Notes under the pieces: model-generated
Database searches by the model: none
Seen by the model: only the letters and a program-made list of their open reading frames with translations
What the model was told of the DNA's origin: nothing
Made by a program: the position numbers and the translations under genes
Origin: UBA7672 sp041166025
GTDB taxonomy: Bacteria; Pseudomonadota; Alphaproteobacteria; Caulobacterales; Hyphomonadaceae
Reading direction: 5' to 3'
Assembly (NCBI GenBank): GCA_041166025.1
Contig: JBEAMJ010000055.1
Coordinates: 1 to 36,273 of the forward strand
DNA: 36,273 nucleotides
Shown here: piece by piece, positions 8,575 through 17,102 of the stretch
Numbering within the stretch: the stretch's first letter is position 1
Layout of the letters: each line of letters opens with the position of its first letter

Positions 8575-9699
8575 TCATGGCTGCGCATCCAAAAGCGGGG
8601 TCTCGGCGATGAACGTGATGATGCGCTCGACCAGCTCCTCGCCCTTGTTGTCCTGGATGAAGTGACCCGCCTCGAGCGCCGCGTGCGCCTGGCCGCGCGC
8701 GCCGGGAATCGCCTGCACCATGTCGTCCTGCATTTCCTGCGTGCCGAACTGCGTGTCCAGCGTGCCGCGGACATGGAGGAAGGGACGCGTGAAGCGGGCA
8801 AGGCCGCCCCAGGCCACGGCATTGCGCGGGCCGCACTGGTTCACCATGGAAGGGAAGGCGCGCGGGCCTGCGCGGTAGAGGATGGACGGGAACGGAGCGT
8901 TGTAGGCAGCAATCTCGGCCTCGTCGAGCGGCCTGGCGCCGCGGGCGCACATCAACGCGATCATTTGGCCGGGATCGAAACCTGGCGAGGTGAGCGCGAA
9001 GTTGATCCATGCCTGGAACGCCACGGGGAATGGTTCGCCAAGCGTCGGACCGAGCGCCTGCAAGATGGTCGGTGCGGCTGCGTCCAGCTCGACCGGTTCG
9101 GGGATGTAGAAGATCGGCGGGGTGAACACCGGAAGGCCGCCATTGGAGATGGCGACGCGGGCGAAAAGGTCACCACGGTCGCCGACGATCCGCAAGCCGA
9201 AGCAACTGCCCCAGTCCTGAGCGAAGAGCGTGATGCGGTCGAGGCCCAGCGCCTGGATGAAAGTCTTCACCAGCCCGACCTGCCGCTCGAATTGATGAAA
9301 ACGCAGGTCGATCGGCTTGTCGGACCTGCCAAAGCCGATAAGGTCGGGCGCGATCACGCGATAGCCAGCAGCTGCGAGCGGACCTATCATGCGGCGATAG
9401 AGATAGGACCATGCCGGCTGGCCGTGCAGCAGGAGGACGGTCTCTCCCGTTCGCGGTCCCTCGTCGACATAGTGCATCCGCAGCCCGTCGATCTCCACAT
9501 AGTTGGGACTGAACGCGTAACCCGGCAGGTTTTCGAAACGCGCATCGGGTGTGCGCACGAACTCAACGCCGCCTGGCGTGCGCATCAACCCGACCTCGGG
9601 CTCGGCCGCAGCTAGTTCGCTGGGCGAAGGGATCAGCGTCCGGATGGTCGCATTGCGGACGCCGGCATATCCGGCCTTCCTCTGCTCGACGGTGGGCAT
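8575..9699 (-). CDS. haloalkane dehalogenase-like alpha/beta hydrolase
   Basis: A 374-residue alpha/beta hydrolase with the haloalkane dehalogenase layout: oxyanion motif H92-G-Q94-P (LLLHGQPAWSYLYR), nucleophile D162 followed by W163 and G (FAQDWGSC), acid D315 (GTLDTQF) and base H346 (EAGHFIQ). An aspartate nucleophile with the adjacent tryptophan is the mark of haloalkane dehalogenases and fluoroacetate or epoxide hydrolase relatives. Position 94 is usually E or N in dehalogenases, so Q is unusual and activity on halogenated substrates is not certain. An N-terminal extension of about 50 residues precedes the fold. It is probably cytoplasmic, since no signal peptide is seen. It sits 21 bases after the membrane-protein gene at 9721. 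Confidence 0.82.
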   Translation of the reverse strand: MPTVEQRKAGYAGVRNATIRTLIPSPSELAAAEPEVGLMRTPGGVEFVRTPDARFENLPGYAFSPNYVEIDGLRMHYVDEGPRTGETVLLLHGQPAWSYLYRRMIGPLAAAGYRVIAPDLIGFGRSDKPIDLRFHQFERQVGLVKTFIQALGLDRITLFAQDWGSCFGLRIVGDRGDLFARVAISNGGLPVFTPPIFYIPEPVELDAAAPTILQALGPTLGEPFPVAFQAWINFALTSPGFDPGQMIALMCARGARPLDEAEIAAYNAPFPSILYRAGPRAFPSMVNQCGPRNAVAWGGLARFTRPFLHVRGTLDTQFGTQEMQDDMVQAIPGARGQAHAALEAGHFIQDNKGEELVERIITFIAETPLLDAQP

Positions 9700-9720
9700 T
9701 CTGGACTCCGGAGAGTTGCT

Positions 9721-10167
9721 CTAGGCGACTGGGCTGGCGGGCTTTCGCGAAAGGGACAATGCAAGAAAGACGAGGCACAGACCCACCGCGACCGGGCTGG
9801 CATAGTGCTCCGGCGGGTGATGGCCCGAGTGTGAAGCTTTGCCAAACCAGCCGTCATAGGCCATCAGCCCACGCGCGATGATCACCGCCAGCAGGCCCAG
9901 CGGTACGAGCGTACGGTAGCGCAGGCCGATGATGAAGAGCATCATCGCAAATGGGATCTGCAGCGCGCCGAACCAGGCGAACACCGAGATGATTGTGTCA
10001 CCGCGCGCAGAGAGATCCAGGCCCGCAATGACCCCCGCTCCGCCATCCGGCAGGAAATAGTGGATGCAGCCCGGGATGAACTCCATGATGCCGACCAGCA
10101 TCAGGAACCAGGCCGAGGCCTGCGCTCCGCGATAGTCGGCGTTTGTGCTGACAGGGAGCAGCGACAT
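9721..10167 (-). CDS. small multi-pass membrane protein, paralogue of the one at 8067
   Basis: About 148 residues and four hydrophobic segments (WFLMLVGIMEFIPGCIHYFL, VFAWFGALQIPFAMMLFIIG, LVPLGLLAVIIARGLMA, VAVGLCLVFLALSL). It shares the PDGGA-x-x-I-A-x-x-D motif with the protein at 8067. The ATG at 10167 begins 5 bases after the stop of the upstream dehalogenase-like gene (10173), so the pair is co-translated. Its function is unknown. The repeated pairing of this family with dehalogenase-like hydrolases suggests a shared role with them. Confidence 0.7.
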   Translation of the reverse strand: MSLLPVSTNADYRGAQASAWFLMLVGIMEFIPGCIHYFLPDGGAGVIAGLDLSARGDTIISVFAWFGALQIPFAMMLFIIGLRYRTLVPLGLLAVIIARGLMAYDGWFGKASHSGHHPPEHYASPVAVGLCLVFLALSLSRKPASPVA

Positions 10168-10172
10168 GACGA

Positions 10173-11072
10173 TCAGCTCACGGACAGGAAGCGGGTGATG
10201 TGATCGACGAGCTCCGCGCCCGCGTCCTCCTGGATGAAGTGGCTGGCGCCGGCGATGATCCGGTGGTCTTGGTCCCTCGCGCCCTTGAAGTATTCCTGGG
10301 CGCGCTTTTCCCAGCCGCGCGCCACCGGATCGAGTTCGCCAAACAGAGTCAGGAAGGGCTTGTCGAACGAGGCCAAACGCGCCCAAGCCTCGCGATTGAG
10401 CGGCGCGCCCGGATTGTCGACCTGGACTGCAATCAGCATGGGAAACTGGATGATCCCGGATTCGTATTCAGCCGTCGGGAACGGCGCACGATAGGCGGTT
10501 AGTTCGGCGTCCGTCAGCTTGCGCGTCATGCCTGCCGTCAGCATGTGCCAGGGGAACTCGGTCGCCTCGCGCATCATGCCCACCCACATCTTCATGAAGT
10601 CGCTTTCGCCCTCGCCTAGCGGCAAGCCAGTGTTGGCGGCGATCACGCGGTCAAAGCGCTCAGGGTGCAGCGAAACGAGATGCAACCCGATGGTCCCGCC
10701 CCAGTCTTGGCAGAACAGCGTGATTTTTTTGAGGTCCATCGCGGTAAGCCACTTAGACATCCAGTCATAATGGCGCGCGAGCGTGTAGTCGGACTTCGCA
10801 GCAGGCTTGTCTGAGCGTCCGCAACCCACCAGGTCCACAGCGATAACGCGACGACCCGTCTTCAGAAGGCCGGGAATCATCCTGCGGTACAGGAACGACC
10901 AGGTCGGGTTGCCGTGCATCAGGAGAATTGGTTCGGCGCCGGGGGGACCCTCATCGACATGGTGGATGCGGATCTCGGTACCATCCTCATCGCGCACGGT
11001 CGTGTAGCGAGGGGCGTAGGGGAAATCCGGTAGATCCTCGAAGCGGTCGTCTGGCGTGCGCAAGAGCCTCAT
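10173..11072 (-). CDS. haloalkane dehalogenase-like alpha/beta hydrolase
   Basis: A 299-residue protein with the full haloalkane dehalogenase signature: H53-G-N-P-T-W (LLMHGNPTWSFLYR), nucleophile D123-W124-G (FCQDWGGT), acid D248 (FGELDPVARG) and base H278 (AGASHFIQED). Length and spacing match haloalkane dehalogenases, which release halide from alkyl halides via an alkyl-enzyme ester. It is the more canonical of the two hydrolases here. The ATG at 11072 has AGGA 11 bases upstream and lies 13 bases after the preceding stop, while an in-frame start at 11138 would fall inside the preceding gene. No signal peptide is seen, so it is probably cytoplasmic. Confidence 0.86.
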   Translation of the reverse strand: MRLLRTPDDRFEDLPDFPYAPRYTTVRDEDGTEIRIHHVDEGPPGAEPILLMHGNPTWSFLYRRMIPGLLKTGRRVIAVDLVGCGRSDKPAAKSDYTLARHYDWMSKWLTAMDLKKITLFCQDWGGTIGLHLVSLHPERFDRVIAANTGLPLGEGESDFMKMWVGMMREATEFPWHMLTAGMTRKLTDAELTAYRAPFPTAEYESGIIQFPMLIAVQVDNPGAPLNREAWARLASFDKPFLTLFGELDPVARGWEKRAQEYFKGARDQDHRIIAGASHFIQEDAGAELVDHITRFLSVS

Positions 11073-11085
11073 GGATGCATAGTTC

Positions 11086-11748
11086 CTAATGATGTGGGGT
11101 GGACGTACGCGCCGCGCTAAGGCGAAGCAGCCAGGCAATTTGCGCGAAGGCAGAGATCAGTGCGAGCAGCCCACCGACCCAGAATTGCGGGCTGGCCAGG
11201 ATCAGCAGCTCTGGTTGGGTCGGAAACGAAAACGTATTGGGCATGGCGGCGAACTTGAAATCGTGGGCTCCACTGAAGCGGGGATCCAATACAAGCTCGG
11301 CAAGATCGCGCCGGCTACGATAGCGCATATAGCCGATAACTGACCAACCAGGATCCGCCTCCACGCCCCAAGCATCGAAGTATCCGCCCTGCTTGCGCGC
11401 TACGATGGCCGGATGCCCTCCACGCGCAAATAACGCTGGCATGAAAACCTTGGTGTAGCTCTCGACGGCTTCTCTGGCCGGGCGTTCTGCGCCATCCGGT
11501 CCTTTGACACTCCCGGCAGCAACCCGAACCAGATTGAGCATGTAGAATTCACGCCCATCATCCTCCTCCAGGAATTTTCGCAATGTCCCGAGTTCATTGC
11601 GGTCACTCTTTCCAACTTCGCTTTCCTGAATCCTTTCCATGATGTCGCTGATCTCAGCGGAGCTAAGCGGGCCGCTCCAGTTCTGATACCAGCCAAGAAA
11701 CAGCACATAGAGAATGGCGGCTGGAATCCACGCAAGAAAAGTCTTCAC
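11086..11748 (-). CDS. membrane-anchored DUF1330-like protein
   Basis: About 220 residues. A hydrophobic segment near the N-terminus (FLAWIPAAILYVLFLGW) and another near the C-terminus (FWVGGLLALISAFAQIAWLL) flank a soluble domain with FYMLNLVRV, typical of the ferredoxin-like DUF1330 fold. A second, soluble DUF1330-like protein lies at 23490. Members of this fold act as small dimeric enzymes or binding proteins. It is the first gene of the run down to 5493. I prefer the GTG at 11748, with GGGAA upstream, because the alternative GTG at 11772 lies within a 17-bp operator-like palindrome. Confidence 0.72.
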   Translation of the reverse strand: MKTFLAWIPAAILYVLFLGWYQNWSGPLSSAEISDIMERIQESEVGKSDRNELGTLRKFLEEDDGREFYMLNLVRVAAGSVKGPDGAERPAREAVESYTKVFMPALFARGGHPAIVARKQGGYFDAWGVEADPGWSVIGYMRYRSRRDLAELVLDPRFSGAHDFKFAAMPNTFSFPTQPELLILASPQFWVGGLLALISAFAQIAWLLRLSAARTSTPHH

Positions 11749-11766
11749 GTCGAGTTCCCGGTTTAT

Positions 11767-11783
11767 TGACACTCTTAGTGTCA
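11767..11783. promoter_or_regulatory. 17-bp operator-like palindrome (island regulon site 1)
   Basis: TGACACTCTTAGTGTCA is a perfect inverted repeat with 6-bp arms, 18 bp upstream of the GTG chosen for the gene at 11086-11748. It matches the form of four other sites (14113, 17938, 25547, 26657), TGRCA-N7-TGYCA. Its size fits a TetR-type dimer. The likely effect is control of the dehalogenase/GST operon. Confidence 0.7.
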
Positions 11784-11831
11784 GTTTTTTCTATGGCGGT
11801 CAAGTACGCTGAGCGCGGCGAGCGCGCATAC

Positions 11832-12836
11832 TCAGACCTCAATCAGGAGCTTGCCTTCGTTGGCGCCCGAAAAAAGCATGTCGAACGCCTCAGGGAAGCG
11901 CTCAATCCCCTTCACTACGTGTTCACGGAAAAGGATCTCTCCGGATGCGCGCCACTGCGCCAGCGCCATGAACGCCTCCGGGATACGGTCGATATAGTCA
12001 CGCATTGTGAAGCCCTGCATTCGAGCACTCTGGGCGACAAGTTGCAGATAGTTCGATGGTCCGCGCACGGCGTCCATGTCGCCATACTGAGAGATGCCGC
12101 CGCAGACGACGATCCGGCCATGGCGGTTGATCAGCCCGAGCGCAGCGTCAAGCGTCTCCCCGCCGACATTATCGAAATAGACATCGATCCCGTTCGGGGC
12201 GGCAACAGCGAGTTGCTCGGCGATCGGCGAGGCCTTGTAATCCAGCGCCTCATGCACCTTGAGATCGTCAAGCAGAAAGCGACGCTTGCGCTCGCCACCA
12301 GCGATTCCCACCACGGTACACCCCCTGATGCGCGCAAGCTGAGCAACAATTGAACCAACCGCACCAGCGGCGGCTGAGACAACAACCGTCTCGCCACGAG
12401 CGGGCTGACCGACGTCCAGGAGGCCGAAATATGCGGTGTAGCCGGTCATGCCGAGCCCGCTCAGATAGTCGCGTGGAGATGCAAACCGCGTGTCGATTTT
12501 CCGAAGCGATCGAGCCGACAAGGCGGCCTCGGATTGAACGCCCGTAAAGCCCGTCATCCAGTCGCCGGCGGCAATCCCTTCTGCCCGGGACTCGACGACC
12601 TCTCCGACACCGAACGCGCGCATCACCTCGCCCGGTTTGACCGGCGGCATGTAGCTCCGCTTGGGCGTGATCCATCCGCGCATGCCTGGGTCGACCGAGA
12701 TGTGGCTCATGCGCAACCGCACGTCGCCTTCGGCCAGGACGGGCACGGGATCCATCGTTCGCTCCCAGACGCCATTGAGGCCGGCGCCATCGGGATAGCG
12801 CATCATCCGATACTGTATGGGACTGGACGGGCCCAT
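11832..12836 (-). CDS. NADP-dependent MDR oxidoreductase (alkenal/one reductase-like)
   Basis: A 334-residue zinc-free medium-chain dehydrogenase/reductase of the leukotriene B4 dehydrogenase / CurA type. It shows the family landmarks SHISVDPGMRGW near residue 45, GMTGYTAYFGLLDVG, the cofactor loop AAAGAVGSIVAQLA, DYK, then YFDNVGGETLDAAL and a C-terminal GANEGKLLIEV. These enzymes reduce carbon-carbon double bonds conjugated to a carbonyl, using NADPH. The ATG at 12836 (MGPSSP) has a good AAGGA site; the longer frame to 12914 would run into the preceding gene. It follows the small membrane protein at 12883, so it is probably the third gene of the run from 14096. Confidence 0.88.
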   Translation of the reverse strand: MGPSSPIQYRMMRYPDGAGLNGVWERTMDPVPVLAEGDVRLRMSHISVDPGMRGWITPKRSYMPPVKPGEVMRAFGVGEVVESRAEGIAAGDWMTGFTGVQSEAALSARSLRKIDTRFASPRDYLSGLGMTGYTAYFGLLDVGQPARGETVVVSAAAGAVGSIVAQLARIRGCTVVGIAGGERKRRFLLDDLKVHEALDYKASPIAEQLAVAAPNGIDVYFDNVGGETLDAALGLINRHGRIVVCGGISQYGDMDAVRGPSNYLQLVAQSARMQGFTMRDYIDRIPEAFMALAQWRASGEILFREHVVKGIERFPEAFDMLFSGANEGKLLIEV

Positions 12837-12882
12837 CAGGGTTCCTTTCCGGTAATGGGAGAGCATACCCGCTGCATGAGGG

Positions 12883-13257
12883 TTAGCGCGGAAGCAGGCG
12901 CCAACCCGCTGCAAACACGAGGCACAACACCACTTCGATCACCATAGGCGGCCCCATCTCAGACACGAAGCCATTCACGGCCACGGCAACCAGGCGGCCT
13001 GCAAGCGCAAGCCCCACCAGCACGACTGGCGCCAGCAGAAGGCTGCCACTGCCCTTGAAGCTTGCCGCCAGGGCGAATGCCCCACCAGCGCCAAAGAACC
13101 CACCCATGTCAGCCCGGATGCTGGCCAGGCCCAATGGACCTGTCGCGGCAACACCCAGTTGAGCCGCAGCCTCCTCCGGCGCCATCCACATCAGCGAGGC
13201 AATCAGAACGCCCAGCAGGCCGGCAACACCCACCAAGGCGCGCAAGACCATCGTCAT
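12883..13257 (-). CDS. small membrane protein (DUF4345-like)
   Basis: About 124 residues with four hydrophobic helices (LVGVAGLLGVLIASLMWM, GFFGAGGAFALAASF, LLLAPVVLVGLALAGRL, MVIEVVLCLVFAAGW). Layout and length resemble DUF4345 proteins, which have no known role. I chose ATG 13257 because GGGAAGG lies 9 bases upstream. A TTG at 13266 would overlap the previous stop by 4 bases and is possible. It is in the same run as the DJ-1/PfpI gene and the MDR gene. Confidence 0.62.
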   Translation of the reverse strand: MTMVLRALVGVAGLLGVLIASLMWMAPEEAAAQLGVAATGPLGLASIRADMGGFFGAGGAFALAASFKGSGSLLLAPVVLVGLALAGRLVAVAVNGFVSEMGPPMVIEVVLCLVFAAGWRLLPR

Positions 13258-13262
13258 GTCCG

Positions 13263-14096
13263 TCAACCTTCCCTGCGGGCGGCATTGAGGACGACCTGCA
13301 TCATTCGGTCGGCTGTCTCTGCTCCGTCATTCTGGTTTTGGCCGGTCACCAGGCGACCGTCGACGGTCACATGACTGGCGAAGATGTCTCTGAACCGGGT
13401 CGAGGATTCGAACCGCGCCCCAGCGGCGCGCAGGTCACGTTCCGGGTGACGTGGCGTATGCGTGATGCCCAATTCCCTGACCTGCTTGTCTGTTACCGCA
13501 GTCAGTGCTCGGCCATTGACAAGCGGCTGGCCATTGCCGCGCCGGGCCGCCAGTAAACCCAGCGGTCCATGGCAAACGCCTCCGATCACCGCGCCCGCAT
13601 CTTCCGCCTGAAGAAGCAATCGGCCAAGTTCCGGGGACTGCTCGAAGTCGAAAGCAGCGCCCCATCCGCCAGCAAGAAACACGGCGTTGTACCGCGCGCC
13701 GTCCACCTCGCTTACGGATTTCGCCGCAGCAACCTTTCGGCGCAGGTCCTTGTCTTTTAGAAAGCGGTCATCGTGATCGGATTTCAGAGGCCATTTCACG
13801 GACATGGGTTCAACAGGAATGACCCCGCCCCTGATGCTCGCCACATCGACATCCATTCCAGCATCCAGGAATGTATAGTAGGGGGCCGTCATCTCCGAAG
13901 CGAACACGCCGGTCTTCTTGCCAGTATCGCCGAGCGTGTCGTGGCTGGTTGCGATGACCAGCGCTCTCATGCCCCTGAGGTTCCGCTTCGGGGCGGCAAA
14001 GCGGCGATGCAGGCCCATCGACCTCAACAGCACCGGAAGGCCCAGCCATATCAGGAGCATGGATCCGGCAACGGCCGGCAGAATGAGCCACTCCAT
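13263..14096 (-). CDS. membrane-anchored DJ-1/PfpI family protein
   Basis: A 277-residue protein with one N-terminal membrane segment (LILPAVAGSMLLIWLGLPVLL) followed by a class I amidotransferase-like domain. The nucleophile elbow is C175-H176 in GGVCHGPLGL and the conserved acid is E68 (FASEMTAPYY). This is the pattern of Hsp31/glyoxalase III-like DJ-1 proteins, which detoxify reactive aldehydes or act as hydrolases or chaperones. The membrane anchor is unusual, since most family members are soluble. ATG 14096 follows AGGGAGG. It is the first gene of its operon and divergent from the sulfatase gene at 14168, sharing a regulatory region with it. Confidence 0.85.
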   Translation of the reverse strand: MEWLILPAVAGSMLLIWLGLPVLLRSMGLHRRFAAPKRNLRGMRALVIATSHDTLGDTGKKTGVFASEMTAPYYTFLDAGMDVDVASIRGGVIPVEPMSVKWPLKSDHDDRFLKDKDLRRKVAAAKSVSEVDGARYNAVFLAGGWGAAFDFEQSPELGRLLLQAEDAGAVIGGVCHGPLGLLAARRGNGQPLVNGRALTAVTDKQVRELGITHTPRHPERDLRAAGARFESSTRFRDIFASHVTVDGRLVTGQNQNDGAETADRMMQVVLNAARREG

Positions 14097-14112
14097 CTGC
14101 GCCTCCCTAAAT

Positions 14113-14129
14113 TGACATTCTTGATGTCA
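14113..14129. promoter_or_regulatory. 17-bp operator-like palindrome (island regulon site 2)
   Basis: TGACATTCTTGATGTCA has 6-bp arms and the same core as site 1 (TCTTG versus TCTTA). It lies in the 71-bp gap between the divergent genes starting at 14096 (minus) and 14168 (plus). A TTGACA at 14112-14117 overlaps its left arm, so a bound repressor would block RNA polymerase. It could control both directions. Confidence 0.72.
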
Positions 14130-14167
14130 TAATATCCCATGACTCACATGTACAGCGCCGAGGTGAA

Positions 14168-15970
14168 ATGATGCGCGAAATCATCCGAGGAGGTCTCGCC
14201 GCGGCCATCCTGTGGCTAACTGGCCTCCTGTCCGCGTCGGCGCAGGAGGAGGCGCCGATCGCTGCGGGTCGCCCCAACATCATTGTGATTCTCGTTGACG
14301 ACGCTGCTTTTATGGATTTCGGCGCTTATGGCGGCGAAGCGCACACACCCAACATTGATCGCCTCGCCGCCTCCGGCGCGATGATGACAAACTACCATAC
14401 CTCGCCCTTATGTTCGCCCTCGCGCGCCATGCTCCTGACCGGTATGGACAGCCACCGCACGGGCGTATCGACAATCGAGGAGGTCCTTCCGTCGGAACTG
14501 AAGGGCAAGCCTGGCTACACCCTTCGCCTTGAACCTGGTGTTTTCACCATCGCGGACCGTCTCAAGGCGGAAGGTTATCGCACGTTGATGTCGGGGAAAT
14601 GGCACCTTGGACATGGCAAGGGGGATCTGCCCAACCATCATGGCTTCGACAGATCACTCGCACTCGACGCTTCCGGCGCCGACAACTGGGCCGCCAAGGC
14701 TTACATGCCGTACTACAAGGACGCGCCATGGTTCGAAGACGGCGCGCCCGCAAAGCTGCCGGATGAGTTCTATTCCTCCGAACTGCTCGTCGATCGTCTG
14801 ATCGCGTACATCGACGAGGGAGATCGCAGCACTCCCTATTTCGGGTATCTCGCCTTCCAGGCGGTGCACATTCCTGTCCAGGCGCCCAAGGCGTTTTCCG
14901 ACCGCTATGCCGGCAAGTTCGACGCGGGGTGGGAAGCGATCCGCCGCGCACGTTGGGATCGCGCCGTTGCATCGGGGATTGTACCAGCCGATGCGCCCTA
15001 CGCCGCCATGCCAGCCGAGGCGCGTGCGTGGTCATCGCTCGGTCCTCACGACCAAGCCAAATATGCACGCGCGATGGAGGTCTATTCAGGCATGATCGAG
15101 GCGATGGATCATCATGTCGGTCGACTGATCGATCACATTGCGTCGCGTGGCGAACTGAACAACACGATCTTCGTCATAACGTCGGACAACGGGCCAGAGC
15201 CCAGCGATCCTGTACATGAGCCGTGGATGGATATCTGGATGTCCCTCAACGGCTATAACTGGAATCTTGAGGGAATGGGCGAACCGGGCAGCCTCGGCTT
15301 CATCGGACCTGAATGGGCATCAGCTCTCTCGGCGCCGGGGTCGCTCTACAAGTTCTATACCTCCGGTGGAGGCCTTCGCGTGCCGATGATCATGGCCGGG
15401 CCCGGCGTTCCGGCCGGCGAACGACATGCTGGCCTGACATTTGTCACCGATGTTACGCCGACCTTGCTGGAGCTTGCCGGCATTGGCGCAAGCACACCTG
15501 AAGGGGCGCGGCCCATGACCGGCCGCAGCCTTCTGCCCATGCTTACAGGCCAAGCGGACCGCATCTACGGCCCTGCGGATACCGTTGGCGTCGAGGTCTC
15601 CGGAAATGCAGCCCTGTTCAGGGATTCCTGGAAGATCGTCCGCAACATGCCGCCGGTCGGCGACGGCGCATGGCGGCTCTACGATCACGCCAGAGACCCC
15701 GCCGAGGCAAATGATCTCTCAACAGCAATGCCAGACCTCTTCAAGTCGATGCTGGCGGAGTATGAGGCCTACGCGACGCGTTCCGGCGTCCTCGCCCTTC
15801 CGGACGGCTATCAGGTCGAGCTGCAAGTTCGCCGGAACGCGATTGCGCGGCAGTTATCCTTTCATGCCGGTACGTTGATCGCGGCCGGCGCCGTCTTCAT
15901 TGTAGCGGTTGCCCTGCCCGTCTTCTGGCTTCTGCGCCGTCGCGCACGGAAGCGCGCGGCAAGGCTATGA
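14168..15970 (+). CDS. type I (formylglycine-dependent) sulfatase, exported
   Basis: A 600-residue arylsulfatase-type protein that hydrolyses sulfate esters. The activation motif is C82-S-P-S-R (SPLCSPSRAMLLTG), where C82 would be oxidised to formylglycine. Metal ligands D44/D45 (ILVDDAAF) and the SGKWHLGHG and ITSDNGPEP motifs are present. A signal peptide (LAAAILWLTGLLSASAQ) and a C-terminal membrane helix (TLIAAGAVFIVAVALPVFWLL) followed by basic residues place the catalytic domain in the periplasm, tethered to the inner membrane. GAGGTGA precedes the double ATG. Its stop overlaps the next start by 4 bases. The FGE gene at 20757 could supply the modifying enzyme. Confidence 0.92.
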   Translation: MMREIIRGGLAAAILWLTGLLSASAQEEAPIAAGRPNIIVILVDDAAFMDFGAYGGEAHTPNIDRLAASGAMMTNYHTSPLCSPSRAMLLTGMDSHRTGVSTIEEVLPSELKGKPGYTLRLEPGVFTIADRLKAEGYRTLMSGKWHLGHGKGDLPNHHGFDRSLALDASGADNWAAKAYMPYYKDAPWFEDGAPAKLPDEFYSSELLVDRLIAYIDEGDRSTPYFGYLAFQAVHIPVQAPKAFSDRYAGKFDAGWEAIRRARWDRAVASGIVPADAPYAAMPAEARAWSSLGPHDQAKYARAMEVYSGMIEAMDHHVGRLIDHIASRGELNNTIFVITSDNGPEPSDPVHEPWMDIWMSLNGYNWNLEGMGEPGSLGFIGPEWASALSAPGSLYKFYTSGGGLRVPMIMAGPGVPAGERHAGLTFVTDVTPTLLELAGIGASTPEGARPMTGRSLLPMLTGQADRIYGPADTVGVEVSGNAALFRDSWKIVRNMPPVGDGAWRLYDHARDPAEANDLSTAMPDLFKSMLAEYEAYATRSGVLALPDGYQVELQVRRNAIARQLSFHAGTLIAAGAVFIVAVALPVFWLLRRRARKRAARL

Positions 15971-17043
15971 CAACCGGCGAGCGTTATACGCTACACGGGC
16001 TGAAGCTGTCCTACTTTACCGGGAAGCTTGAGGCCTACTTCGGCGCCAAGGGCATTGCTTTCGACTATGTCGAGATGAACCTCGCCGATTTTCGCCGCTG
16101 CGCCCGAGCAACCGGCATTGCCCAGATGCCACAGGTCGAAACCCCCAGCGGCAGCTGGCTGACCGACACCACCGACATAATCGCTGACTTCGAAGCCAGG
16201 ACATCAGAGCCTCACCTGAAGCCAGCCGACCCGGCGACCGCCTTCATCAGCCTTCTGCTGGAGGACATGTTCGACGAGTGGCTCTGGCGTCCTGCGCTCT
16301 ACTATCGTTGGGCCTTCCCGGAAGACGCCCGGCTGATGAGCTCGCAACTCGCCCGCACACTGCTGCGCGATGCGCCAGGACCTCTTTTCCTGCGCCGGCG
16401 AATTATCCTGGGACGGCAGCGGCGTGTGTTTCTCAAGAAGGACGGCGTTGCCAGGACGACGGCGCCGCAAATCGAAGACCTTTATCTGCGCACACTTGCC
16501 ATTCTCGAGCCGATCTTTGCCGCACGTCCCTTCCTGTTTGGCGCGCGCCCGTGCGAAGCGGACTTCGGTCTCTTCGGACCTTTCTTCCGGCACTTCTCCT
16601 CAGATCCCACTCCCGCTGCCATTCTTCGCGCACGTGCGCCACATACGCTTGCCTGGGTCTGCCGGCTCTGGGCCGCAACACCCGCACAGCTGGCTGCTTC
16701 GCCTGTCGTAACCGACGCGCCAGCAGACCTTGATCCGCTCCTTGCGATGGCGTGCAACGAGTACCTGCCCTATCTCGCCGCCAACAGCGATGCAGTACAC
16801 GCGGGGAAGAACGAAGTCCGCTGGACAAATCTCGGTGTGGCCTGGCGGACCCCAGCCTCGCCCTATCGCGCCCGGTGTCTGGCTCGTCTGCAGGCGGCAT
16901 ATCAGGCGCTCGAGGCTGCGCCGCGCAGTGTGATCGATGCGCGTCTTACGCCCGGCGGTCTGGTCTTGCTGACGCGGCCAGTTGCGGTGAACGTTATGTC
17001 AATGACGCCAGCACCTAAACCACGCGACCGCAACTGGCGCTAA
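15967..17043 (+). CDS. large glutathione S-transferase family protein
   Basis: A 358-residue protein. An N-terminal thioredoxin-like GST domain (YTLHGLKLSYFTGKLEAYF, IAQMPQVETPSG, TDTTDIIADFEAR) is followed by a helical domain (EADFGLFGPFFRHF) and a C-terminal extension. It is a paralogue of the proteins at 6880 and 18007. Its ATG overlaps the sulfatase stop (ATGA), so translation is coupled and the two products probably act on the same compound. No signal peptide is seen, so it is cytoplasmic. Its reaction is unknown; conjugation or dehalogenation with glutathione would fit the family. Confidence 0.85.
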   Translation: MTTGERYTLHGLKLSYFTGKLEAYFGAKGIAFDYVEMNLADFRRCARATGIAQMPQVETPSGSWLTDTTDIIADFEARTSEPHLKPADPATAFISLLLEDMFDEWLWRPALYYRWAFPEDARLMSSQLARTLLRDAPGPLFLRRRIILGRQRRVFLKKDGVARTTAPQIEDLYLRTLAILEPIFAARPFLFGARPCEADFGLFGPFFRHFSSDPTPAAILRARAPHTLAWVCRLWAATPAQLAASPVVTDAPADLDPLLAMACNEYLPYLAANSDAVHAGKNEVRWTNLGVAWRTPASPYRARCLARLQAAYQALEAAPRSVIDARLTPGGLVLLTRPVAVNVMSMTPAPKPRDRNWR

Positions 17044-17102
17044 GGACGGGGATGGAGCGCATCTCTCGCGCACCCAGTCATTCGAACTGAGGAGGGGAAA
17101 CG

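Noticed and set aside
8662..9615. Long open frame on the plus strand
   Set aside because: Antisense shadow of the dehalogenase-like gene in GC-rich DNA; no motif and no start signal.
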